From Phycisphaerae bacterium (lineage in GTDB: Bacteria > Planctomycetota > Phycisphaerae > Sedimentisphaerales > SG8-4): a DNA stretch of 7,646 nucleotides. The stretch is taken from NCBI GenBank assembly GCA_030613765.1, contig JAUWLI010000138.1:1-7646 (forward strand), written 5' to 3'. The notes under the pieces were generated by a model. That model was given only the letters and a program-made list of their open reading frames with translations, was not told the DNA's origin and searched no databases. Made by a program: the position numbers and the translations under genes. Of this stretch, positions 1-5,926 are shown piece after piece (the stretch's first letter is position 1; every line of letters begins with the position of its first letter).

Positions 1-384
1 TTCCGCCGGTTCGTTATGGCTGACATACCCGGCCTAATCGAAGGCGCCCATGACGGAGCAGGCCTCGGCTTCGAGTTTCTAAAACACATAGAAAGAACGC
101 GAATTATCGTCCACATTCTTGATATAATGCCGACAACTGGCTCCGACCCCGTGGAAAATTACAAAGCCATACGCAGCGAATTAGAGCAGTACAGCAAGGC
201 CCTCGCTCAAAAACCGGAAGTCATCGTGGCCAACAAAATAGACCTCGACCCGGACGGAAAAATCGTTAAGGATTTGACAGAAAAGCTAAACAAAGAAGTT
301 TACCCAATCTCAGCAGTCACCGGCGCCGGTATCAAAGAACTGAGCGAGTTGCTGTGGAAAAAAGTCAAAGAGCTTAAGAACTGA
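1..384 (+). CDS. obg: Obg/CgtA GTPase, C-terminal part (5' end outside window)
   Basis: The reading frame is open from base 1 and ends at TGA 382-384. The visible 127 codons are the second half of an Obg-type GTP-binding domain: DIPG (G3) at fragment residues 8-11, then the family signature IEGAHDGAGLG and KHIERT, NKID (G4) near 78-81 and SAVTG (G5) near 104-108. Obg proteins are ribosome-associated GTPases acting in 50S assembly and stress control; that is family knowledge. The glycine-rich Obg domain and the G1/G2 motifs lie upstream of the window. The protein stops about 20 residues after G5, so the extra C-terminal OCT domain found in some Firmicutes homologues is absent, as in many phyla. 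The ATG at 16 is internal (a Met before ADIPG) and not a start. The gene is tail-to-tail with the minus-strand block that follows. Confidence 0.95.
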   Translation, partial: FRRFVMADIPGLIEGAHDGAGLGFEFLKHIERTRIIVHILDIMPTTGSDPVENYKAIRSELEQYSKALAQKPEVIVANKIDLDPDGKIVKDLTEKLNKEVYPISAVTGAGIKELSELLWKKVKELKN

Positions 385-402
385 TCATCCTCTCAAGAAC
401 AC

Positions 403-428
403 AAAAAGCCGAGCGAAACAAGCCCGGC
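403..428 (-). terminator. Rho-independent terminator of the 2904-485 operon
   Basis: Read on the minus strand, a 7-bp stem GCCGGGC / GCTCGGC (one G-U pair) closes a 7-nt loop and is followed at once by TTTTT (403-407). On the plus strand the same stem has an A-C mismatch and no adjacent U-tract, so it should serve the minus-strand operon rather than obg. It resembles the terminator at 3028-3057 closely. Confidence 0.75.
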
Positions 429-451
429 CTGCTTAGTTTTCCAACAGTTTA

Positions 452-480
452 CTAATCGGACATTCTAATGTTTCGATTAG
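452..480. repeat. 29-nt near-perfect palindrome just after the 485-2368 stop codon
   Basis: The outer arms CTAATCG (452-458) and CGATTAG (474-480) are perfect inverted repeats. Inside them ACATT (460-464) and AATGT (467-471) pair again, leaving only a 1-nt/2-nt internal bulge. The element begins 4 nt past the TAG of the minus-strand gene and is AT-rich with no U-tract, so it is not itself a classic terminator. It could be a 3'-UTR stem that protects the mRNA or a dyad protein-binding site; the sequence does not decide. Confidence 0.5.
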
Positions 481-484
481 ACAG

Positions 485-2368
485 CTATTCGAATCGTATC
501 GTCTTCTTTTCATCTTTGGAGAGTTTGACATCTTTCAAAAGCGTAATTGTCTTAATCCACTTGATATTGTCGGGTGAAGCGGAGATTCTGATTACGAAAT
601 CGTAAATTCCGGGAAATAACTTTCTCGTATAGGATTCTTCCGCTTGGATAGATGTTTTCCAGCATAGAGGATATCCTTTATTGCCGGATGTAGCGCTGAC
701 GGTAACAAGGTGTTCTCTAAACAGTTTTCTCCTTATCTCGGGCTCGACTTGGTTCTCTATGTGTTGCTTCAAGTATTGACTGCTGAAACTAACAGTAACT
801 ACTGCTGGATTTAGCATCTGACGTCCCGAATCCCAACCTAAGCAATTTCCATCTTCGTCAAAATCAATATGGAATTTACGGACGGCGGTTTTATCTTTAT
901 TGAAAAGAGTGTAATCCCATCTTTCGCCATTGTCTGTTTTATTCACGGAGTGTGGTTTACCACAGATTTGCTCTACTGTTTCTATGGTCAGAGTACCTGC
1001 TGTCTTACCTTTAAAAAGAATTTGGTTTATCCATATTTCCGAGCTATAGGTCAAACCAAGCAAGGCACCTTCCACCTTTGCTGTATCATGTTCCCCGGGC
1101 GTGTGTAATCTATCGATTGTCCCATTTTTCCAAACCAACCAGCCTCCTCCGTAAGTGGAGTCAATTCCAAAAGATCTGGCCAGACTGTTCTTGAGCTTCT
1201 TGCCCGGCTCATGTAACTGGAGCCACGGTATCTTCTGATCTTTGCATATTTTTCTCGTGGATTCATTGTCTGCTCTCAGTGAAACGCCAATCACGATAAA
1301 ATCACCCCGGTCTTTGAATCTCTCATAAATACCTTTTAGCCAGGTTTCCCGCCTTTTATTGCTTCTTCTATCCCAGAAATTAATCAGGATAACTTTTCCC
1401 CGATTATCGGCAAGAGACCAAGGCTGGCCGTCAATAGTTTGAGTAATGACTTGAAACGCCCCTGATTCGTTGAGTGATCCTGGAAAGATTTGTTTGCCGC
1501 CGGGATCTTGAAGAAACATGTAAGCCAAATTCATTTCTTTTGTGTTAAGAAGACTTTTCGCCTTCGAGGAAAATGCTTCCGGATCAAAGAAAATCTCCTG
1601 TTGCTCTTTGGAATATGTTAAGAGAATGTCCGCACATGCACCGTCGGTTGGGTCCCACATTCGGATCCGGACGGGAAGCTTGCTGGCACGCAAGGCCCAT
1701 ATCCGAAACCATTCTGAGGAGTTCCCGGACTCGACGTCAAATACTACAAGGTCCTCTGAGATAACAGCATTGGTATTTACAAGAGGAGTGACATCTACTA
1801 ATTCTCCGCCGGAAATACCACGAATTACAGTCTCGAGAGAAAAACTTTCCGCCTCCCCCATTAAATCCACCAGTGCCACAGCTTTATAGTCTGGCTCTAT
1901 TTCGTTTCGGGTCTTGAGGTCGAAAGCCTTGGTTATTTTGCCCTTGTTGCCGAAGATTATCTGGTTGCCGATACGAAATCTGCTTCGGCCTGCCTGGTTC
2001 ATCCACAATTCTATTTGCTCAGGTTGAGCTGTGGCGTTGTCTTTCATATATAATGTAGCGCTAAAAAAAGGCACTGACCGGAAGCGGTCTGAGACCTCTG
2101 CCCAGGCGACGGTTGTAACGTCGATTGAGCCGCCGAAATGGTTTATGCCGATAAGCACCGCGATAATTATCACCGCCGCCGCAGCTAATTTTGTTATTCT
2201 ATTTTTCGTGATTATTCTCCATATATTAGGCTCAGCCGAGACCGGTTTTGTCTTTTCAGATTTGTCGAAGGCTGTTAAAGCATCATTGATGATTTTGTCA
2301 TCTACTTTCGAGTTGACCGTGACATCTGATTTAGCAAACAATCTCTTTATTTTTTTTGCTGAGCTCAT
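485..2368 (-). CDS. Transmembrane partner of ECF sigma: LolA-like, degenerate thioredoxin-like and BamE-like regions
   Basis: The 627-aa protein has no close named family that I recognise. Visible parts in order: a charged cytoplasmic tail (1-57); one transmembrane helix (about 58-78, ITKLAAAAVIIIAVLIGI); a beta-rich ectodomain (about 88-290) with the look of LolA/RseB-type proteins; a TlpA/redoxin-like domain (about 303-424; GKVILINFW, then FIVIGVSL); a BamE/SmpA-like stretch (about 457-515; V..ICGKPHSV, then W.YTLF); and a C-terminal beta-sandwich-like segment (about 521-627) containing LFPGIYDF. In the redoxin domain the usual CxxC is replaced by S336-N-K-R339, and the cis-proline position appears to be glycine (about G407), so no disulfide chemistry is expected. 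The ATG at 2368 lies 2 nt after the stop of the sigma gene, with a weak GAG Shine-Dalgarno at 2377-2379. By context I infer an anti-sigma or sensor role; the tail has no ZAS-type zinc motif, so this remains unproven. Confidence 0.75.
   Translation of the reverse strand: MSSAKKIKRLFAKSDVTVNSKVDDKIINDALTAFDKSEKTKPVSAEPNIWRIITKNRITKLAAAAVIIIAVLIGINHFGGSIDVTTVAWAEVSDRFRSVPFFSATLYMKDNATAQPEQIELWMNQAGRSRFRIGNQIIFGNKGKITKAFDLKTRNEIEPDYKAVALVDLMGEAESFSLETVIRGISGGELVDVTPLVNTNAVISEDLVVFDVESGNSSEWFRIWALRASKLPVRIRMWDPTDGACADILLTYSKEQQEIFFDPEAFSSKAKSLLNTKEMNLAYMFLQDPGGKQIFPGSLNESGAFQVITQTIDGQPWSLADNRGKVILINFWDRRSNKRRETWLKGIYERFKDRGDFIVIGVSLRADNESTRKICKDQKIPWLQLHEPGKKLKNSLARSFGIDSTYGGGWLVWKNGTIDRLHTPGEHDTAKVEGALLGLTYSSEIWINQILFKGKTAGTLTIETVEQICGKPHSVNKTDNGERWDYTLFNKDKTAVRKFHIDFDEDGNCLGWDSGRQMLNPAVVTVSFSSQYLKQHIENQVEPEIRRKLFREHLVTVSATSGNKGYPLCWKTSIQAEESYTRKLFPGIYDFVIRISASPDNIKWIKTITLLKDVKLSKDEKKTIRFE
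2143..2204 (-). repeat. 62-nt transmembrane-anchor repeat, copy 1
   Basis: This segment encodes the membrane helix of the 485-2368 product. It aligns without gaps to 4279-4340, with 6 mismatches in 62 nt by eye (about 90%). Several mismatches are synonymous or change one small hydrophobic residue to another. The flanking DNA outside the pair does not align. Confidence 0.8.
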
Positions 2369-2370
2369 TT

Positions 2371-2904
2371 TTATATCTCACTATCCAAAAGTGACCGCAA
2401 TTTGCGAATTCCATACCTGTATCGGCCCTTAACCGTATTGACAGATATGCCCAGAGATTTAGCAATAATCCTAAATCGCATTTGGCCGTGTATATGCAGC
2501 ACAATCACTTCTCTTTGCTCATACGACAGCTTGGCCAACGCTGAACTTAATAGCTGTAACTGTTCATTGCAGACAATAAGCCGGCTTGGGTCACTCATCT
2601 CCATGGGTGCTGAACAAGCCTGTTCCGGGCTTAGAGCCTGGCTTTGCTTTTTCCGCATCAGGTCACGAATCCGATTGGCAACGCATGTAGCAAGGTAACC
2701 TTTCAGACTGCCGGTGAGCTTAAAGTTCGCAAAATTCCGGGCAAAAGCAACGAAAACATCATGAACAGCATCTTCTGCAACATTCACATCATGCGAAAGA
2801 GCAATAGCTATGATCAGCAAACTATCTCTGTATTTTTCATAGATGTGGCGTAGAGCATCCCTGCTTCCTTGTTTACGCCTCATCACGAACAACCTATCTG
2901 CCAT
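2371..2904 (-). CDS. ECF-type RNA polymerase sigma factor (first pair)
   Basis: This is a group 4 (ECF) sigma factor that would direct RNA polymerase to a dedicated promoter set. From the ATG at 2904 it is 177 aa. Region 2 runs from ALRHIYEKYRDSLL through NVAEDAVHDVFVAFARNF to NRIRDLMRKK, and region 4 from ALAKLSYEQREVIVLH through the helix-turn-helix IIAKSLGISVNTVKGRYRYG. No extra C-terminal domain is present. The open frame extends upstream to an ATG at 2946, adding 14 residues, but that start has no Shine-Dalgarno. The ATG at 2904 has GAGG at 2913-2916 with an 8-nt spacer and sits where ECF proteins normally begin, so I prefer it. The stop TAA is 2 nt from the ATG of the transmembrane partner, indicating co-transcription and probable coupling. 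I see no convincing sigma-70 promoter upstream. Confidence 0.88.
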   Translation of the reverse strand: MADRLFVMRRKQGSRDALRHIYEKYRDSLLIIAIALSHDVNVAEDAVHDVFVAFARNFANFKLTGSLKGYLATCVANRIRDLMRKKQSQALSPEQACSAPMEMSDPSRLIVCNEQLQLLSSALAKLSYEQREVIVLHIHGQMRFRIIAKSLGISVNTVKGRYRYGIRKLRSLLDSEI

Positions 2905-2912
2905 TAAGACAA

Positions 2913-2916
2913 CCTC
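2913..2916 (-). promoter_or_regulatory. Ribosome binding site deciding the sigma start at 2904
   Basis: GAGG on the minus strand is followed by 8 nt and ATG. It favours the shorter 177-aa sigma protein over the 191-aa version starting at 2946. Confidence 0.55.
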
Positions 2917-3027
2917 ATAGATGAGCGATGAACGTTCACTACCCATATAACGATTCAGATGGCCGTTTGGGTATAAAGAAAATGGAATCTTTCGTAATCT
3001 TAGCGTATCGCCAGCTCAAAAGACATG

Positions 3028-3057
3028 AAAAAGGCCGAGCCAAAGTAAGCCCGGCCT
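3028..3057 (-). terminator. Rho-independent terminator of the 5073-3089 operon
   Basis: On the minus strand AGGCCGGGC / GCTCGGCCT form a 9-bp stem with one G-U pair around an 8-nt loop, followed by TTTTT (3028-3032, sharing its first T with the stem). It lies about 31 nt beyond the TAA of the 3089-4510 gene. Stem core and loop edge are nearly the same as in the terminator at 403-428. Confidence 0.85.
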
Positions 3058-3088
3058 GGTTTTGCATATTTGTATATCGACTGTGTGC

Positions 3089-4510
3089 TTATTGCCCTTG
3101 TGCCTTCTTCTTTATTTCCTCCGCTTCGGCTTCCACTGCCCGCAGTTGCTCTTCTGCGGCCCGAAGTTTTTCCTGAGTATTCGTTGTTGTGTACAAGCTG
3201 ATCATCTCATTTAATGTCATTTTCTCGACAGCTATGCCAACCAAACGAACAATTATCATGCTCTCAGGGTTACGGTCTAACAATTTCCCCAATTGCAGTC
3301 CCGCCTCAAAATATCGTTCTGCTTCTTTATAATTCTGGGCAGACACGGCTGCCTGCCCTAAATTCAAAACCTCATATACGATCTGCCTTACTGTTACTGC
3401 TACAGCCATAATTTCGTCCATAGCACGCTTTTGATCTTCGGCCTTTAGGGAAATATATCCTTTTTCTGTTATGCTGAAAATATATGGTTCTTTGCCAAAT
3501 TCGAATGGTTGTGCCCAATCAATCCCCAACAGAATTTCCACCGCCTCGTTTTTTCTGCCCTCTGACCAAAGTCCAAATATTTGCACTATTCTTTTTGCCT
3601 CAACCGAAGGTTCCGTCTCTACTTCCAGCTCGTCCAAATCCGACTGATAAGCAAAAGTGTATCCTGCCGGCACTTCAGGGCTGAATAATTCTTCATCCAG
3701 TTCAACATCAAGATTGAAATTCTTCATAGTCCATTTAATCCATGGGTAAGAGGTATCTAATGGTTCCGACAGCACTTCGACTAAAATCGGAAACCCCGTC
3801 GTGATATTGGCCCAAATTGTAATATCATACTCAAAATTCTGGTCCTCTTGAAAAACTCTAAAACCTGTAACAGTTTGCCCGTCTATCTGCTTCTCACCCA
3901 GATTTTCCTGTGTCCCATCATGGAGATTCCAAAGGTTCTCAATGGGCTTCGAAAATAAAGCATAAATTCCTCCGATTCCATCTTTCATCTTTAACACAGG
4001 TTCTTCCATAAGCACACCTGCTTTATTTTGATGGAATAGAAGCAGACTCTTGCCTGTGTTGAAATCAGTAATCGAAGATATTTTGCCTACCGGCGCCGAG
4101 CAATCTATTCGCAATCGGCCCACCTCCAGTACCATTGCCTGCATTGTGAAAGCTTCTGAAGGTTGTTTTTCTGCCGTTGTCTCTACAGTTAAGTCAAAGG
4201 TATAACTGGAAGTCTGGATATATCCAAGCACTTCTCCAAAAGCGACACTTGATCCACCGATAAAATCACCGAATTGACTTATGCCGATAAGCACAGCAAT
4301 AATTATCACCACCGCAGCGGCTAATTTTGTTATTTTATTTCTCATAATGGTATCTCCAATAAGTGCCCCTATATGGGCAAACTTACTTCTCTGTTTATGC
4401 TGTTTGGAAGTACTGGGCAGCGAAGCCATCAAACTCTCGCGAAGTTGGTCGTGCTCTTGGTTAAACGCTTCGTACACTTTTTTCAAATCGTTGTCCAATG
4501 GCGTTTTCAT
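3089..4510 (-). CDS. Transmembrane LolA/RseB-like partner of ECF sigma with helical-repeat and coiled-coil tail
   Basis: The 473-aa protein is the apparent partner of the second sigma factor. It has a cytoplasmic tail (1-58, opening MKTPLDNDLKKVYEAFNQ), a transmembrane helix (about 60-79, ITKLAAAVVIIIAVLIGI) and a LolA/RseB-like ectodomain (about 88-285) in which EKQIDGQTVTGFRVF is followed by an IWANITTGFPILVEV strand, a pattern common in that fold. A TPR-like helical stretch follows (about 365-437, with QNYKEAERYFEAGLQLGKLL), and the last 30 residues are a charged coiled coil (AAEEQLRAVEAEAEEIKKK). The ATG overlaps the sigma stop as ATGA (4507-4510), and a strong GGGAGG sits 7 nt upstream inside the sigma gene. 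The role as membrane-anchored anti-sigma or sensor is inferred from gene order and topology; no ZAS zinc-binding motif is visible. Confidence 0.78.
   Translation of the reverse strand: MKTPLDNDLKKVYEAFNQEHDQLRESLMASLPSTSKQHKQRSKFAHIGALIGDTIMRNKITKLAAAVVIIIAVLIGISQFGDFIGGSSVAFGEVLGYIQTSSYTFDLTVETTAEKQPSEAFTMQAMVLEVGRLRIDCSAPVGKISSITDFNTGKSLLLFHQNKAGVLMEEPVLKMKDGIGGIYALFSKPIENLWNLHDGTQENLGEKQIDGQTVTGFRVFQEDQNFEYDITIWANITTGFPILVEVLSEPLDTSYPWIKWTMKNFNLDVELDEELFSPEVPAGYTFAYQSDLDELEVETEPSVEAKRIVQIFGLWSEGRKNEAVEILLGIDWAQPFEFGKEPYIFSITEKGYISLKAEDQKRAMDEIMAVAVTVRQIVYEVLNLGQAAVSAQNYKEAERYFEAGLQLGKLLDRNPESMIIVRLVGIAVEKMTLNEMISLYTTTNTQEKLRAAEEQLRAVEAEAEEIKKKAQGQ
4279..4340 (-). repeat. 62-nt transmembrane-anchor repeat, copy 2
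   Basis: This is the counterpart of 2143-2204 and encodes the membrane helix of the 3089-4510 product. Identity is 56/62 by eye with no gaps, while the sequences on both sides diverge completely. Confidence 0.8.
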
Positions 4511-5073
4511 CGGATGTCCTCCCGTTCTTTAACCAGTAAGTACTCCAGCCGTTTCCGGGCCCGGCCAAGAAGCCGATAGAAACCTGACCTTGACAGGCCT
4601 ATTATCCTGCGAGCGTTGTCTGCCGATTTGTCCTGCAGATAGAACGTATGCAAAGCTAACCGTTCCCTTTCTGGAAGTTTCGTAATCATTTCTCGAAGCC
4701 GTTCTATCCGGTCGTCATTCGACGGATTAGCAATAGCCAACCCGGCATCGTCAAGCCCAACATGCTTGTCTCGGCCCTGTGACCTCTGGCGCCGCCATTC
4801 TTTGCAGCGCAGTCGGGCAATCCCGACAATCCACTTTCCAAAAATGTCACGGTCACGCAGACGGCCTAAATTTTCATATGCTCGCATAAATACATCCTGT
4901 GCAAGGTCCTGGGCATCAGTAAGGTTCCGGGTAGTATCGTAGCAGATGGCCCGTACCAACGGCCCATAACGGTCATAAAGCTTCTCATAGCCTGTTTTTT
5001 CGCCGGCCAATACTGACTGTATCAGCTCTCTATCGCTTGGTTTTGTCAACTCGGGGCCCTCAAGTCTTAACAT
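4507..5073 (-). CDS. ECF-type RNA polymerase sigma factor (second pair)
   Basis: The 188-aa protein is a group 4 (ECF) sigma factor. Region 2 spans about residues 27-98 (YEKLYDRYGPLVRAIC, then DAQDLAQDVFMRAYENL, then FGKWIVGIARLRCKEWRR). Region 4 spans about 122-180 (TKLPERERLALHTFYL, then a helix-turn-helix in ARRIIGLSRSGFYRLLGRAR). The recognition helix has SGFYRLL where most ECF proteins have a TVKSRL-like sequence. It is not a close paralogue of the 2371-2904 sigma. The ATG at 5073 has only a GAG almost touching it. A TTG at codon 9 preceded by GAGGG at 7 nt is a possible alternative start (180 aa). The gene overlaps its membrane partner by 4 nt, so the two should be translated together. 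Confidence 0.9.
   Translation of the reverse strand: MLRLEGPELTKPSDRELIQSVLAGEKTGYEKLYDRYGPLVRAICYDTTRNLTDAQDLAQDVFMRAYENLGRLRDRDIFGKWIVGIARLRCKEWRRQRSQGRDKHVGLDDAGLAIANPSNDDRIERLREMITKLPERERLALHTFYLQDKSADNARRIIGLSRSGFYRLLGRARKRLEYLLVKEREDIR
4518..4523 (-). promoter_or_regulatory. Strong Shine-Dalgarno of the 3089-4510 gene
   Basis: GGGAGG lies within the last codons of the sigma gene, 7 nt before the ATG of the membrane protein. It shows that this organism uses Shine-Dalgarno initiation and that the second cistron can be translated efficiently on its own as well as by coupling. Confidence 0.75.
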
Positions 5074-5255
5074 ACTCTATTAACATAGTGACCGAACAGG
5101 GCAATTTGTCTACTGGAATTTAAAAATTTTTAGCATAACGCGATTTGTTAGTGCAAATTAATATCAGGTGAGGATATAAAGTGATCTGTACATCTATTAT
5201 TATCAGTTTTTTAAGTGGTGTTATGACATGTTATCGGCAGGCTGTGTTTTCGAGC
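5074..5255. other. 182-nt spacer, no gene seen
   Basis: The spacer separates the nucleotidyltransferase stop from the second sigma gene, both on the minus strand. It is AT-rich and holds a 12-bp palindrome TAAAAATTTTTA at 5121-5132. I find no stem followed by a U-tract after the nucleotidyltransferase, so readthrough into the sigma operon is possible. For the sigma gene the only promoter-like match is poor (TAGACA with a 19-nt spacer to TATGTT). Confidence 0.4.
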
Positions 5256-5705
5256 TTATGGCAGGTTTTCGAGGTCAGCCAGGTCTCTGTGCCTGCCGCA
5301 GGCTTTCTTATTGATCTTCAGGTGCTTCAAGCTAATCAAGTTGACTTTCACTTCGTCCAGTACATCCTCTACTCGTTCAGCATAACATTCACTGAAATTG
5401 ACGCCGGAAACCGTCGTGGCCAGCTCTATCCTGACAGGTGGTACACCCAGACGAATAATTTGCCATTCTTTCAGGAACAATTCCGGCGATAATTCAGGAT
5501 TGTCGAAACCGAACTCTTTTAGGACTGTAACTATCCTCTCTGCGTTGGCCGGATGCATGGCAATCCAGATATCCATATCGACGGTGGCTCGCGGATAACC
5601 ATGGTAACCAACAGCATATCCGCCGATTAGAAGATACTCAACCTGATGAGCGGCCAGTAGCTTCAAAAACTCTTTGAAGTCGGGTGGCAGATGGATCGTA
5701 GCCAT
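5256..5705 (-). CDS. Minimal nucleotidyltransferase of the AbiEii/MenT-like superfamily
   Basis: The 149-aa protein has the core of a DNA polymerase-beta-like nucleotidyltransferase. After DFKEFLKLLAAHQVEYLLIG comes the GGYAVGYHG glycine motif (28-36), then the metal-binding pair D43-x-D45 in TVDMDIWI. A later acidic residue, E94 in VRIEL, stands where relatives usually have Asp. The tail GRHRDLADLENL matches the conserved end of this subgroup. Such proteins transfer a nucleotide to RNA, protein or a small molecule, and several are toxin-antitoxin components; the substrate here is unknown. The ATG at 5705 lies 68 nt inside the upstream small gene and has no clear Shine-Dalgarno. No later in-frame ATG precedes the DxD region, and the conserved N-terminal helix lies within the overlap, which supports this start. 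The pair looks like a toxin-antitoxin-type module, by inference. Confidence 0.85.
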   Translation of the reverse strand: MATIHLPPDFKEFLKLLAAHQVEYLLIGGYAVGYHGYPRATVDMDIWIAMHPANAERIVTVLKEFGFDNPELSPELFLKEWQIIRLGVPPVRIELATTVSGVNFSECYAERVEDVLDEVKVNLISLKHLKINKKACGRHRDLADLENLP

Positions 5706-5850
5706 AGATAATTTGGCGCATTAACTCGACGGCTTCCAAACGTTCGTAAGGGGTCTTGGAAAGCCAAAATGATTTTTCATCTGATAGGTCAGATAACGAT
5801 GTTACTGTAAAGGTACTTCTTTGTAACTTTGGAAAACTGAGCATATTCAT
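5638..5850 (-). CDS. Small conserved-type protein paired with the nucleotidyltransferase
   Basis: The 70-aa protein has a core, SDEKSFWLSKTPYERLEAVE followed by LMRQIIYGYDPSATRLQRVFE, that I recognise as a small-protein type commonly encoded just upstream of nucleotidyltransferases of this kind. Its biochemical role is not known to me. It has no helix-turn-helix, signal peptide or membrane segment and looks helical and soluble. A partner or antitoxin role for the downstream enzyme is inferred. Two starts are possible, ATG 5850 and ATG 5844 (MNM). The first coincides with the predicted transcription start of a good promoter, so initiation may be leaderless. The last 22 codons overlap the nucleotidyltransferase in another frame. 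Confidence 0.78.
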   Translation of the reverse strand: MNMLSFPKLQRSTFTVTSLSDLSDEKSFWLSKTPYERLEAVELMRQIIYGYDPSATRLQRVFEATGRSSG

Positions 5851-5856
5851 ACAACT

Positions 5857-5885
5857 ACTATATCAGAGAAAGGAAACTGTGTAAA
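5857..5885 (-). promoter_or_regulatory. Sigma-70-type promoter for the small-protein/nucleotidyltransferase operon
   Basis: On the minus strand TTTACA (5885-5880), a 17-nt spacer and TATAGT (5862-5857) form a near-consensus promoter. Six bases separate the -10 box from the ATG at 5850, so transcription would start at or within a base or two of the start codon. No Shine-Dalgarno is present between them. Confidence 0.65.
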
Positions 5886-5926
5886 CAAAACTTCTTTTTT
5901 TCGTTTTACATATTTTGCGGATTTTC

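Noticed and set aside
403..428. Terminator for obg on the plus strand
   Set aside because: In that direction the stem carries an A-C mismatch and is not followed by a U-tract; the minus-strand reading is clearly better.
2031..2432. Plus-strand frame with a hydrophobic stretch opposite the 485-2368 membrane anchor
   Set aside because: It is the antisense shadow of the anchor-coding repeat; the same shadow recurs at 4281-4532 opposite the second copy.
2929..2938. Palindrome TGAACGTTCA near the first sigma gene, possible operator
   Set aside because: It is only 10 bp long with no second copy seen near the other sigma gene; chance is a sufficient explanation.
5074..5180. Sigma-70 or ECF autoregulated promoter upstream of the second sigma gene
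   Set aside because: The best hexamer pair (TAGACA and TATGTT) has a 19-nt spacer, and no GGAAC-type -35 box is present.
5292..5304. GCCTGCCGCAGGC hairpin, possible repeat element or terminator
   Set aside because: It lies inside the nucleotidyltransferase coding for the conserved KKACGRHRDLADLENL end and has no U-tract in a useful position.
5181..5492. Plus-strand 103-codon frame with a GTG start and an AGGTGAGGA-like Shine-Dalgarno
   Set aside because: It is almost entirely antisense to the nucleotidyltransferase, whose motifs are unmistakable, and its translation shows no recognisable domain.
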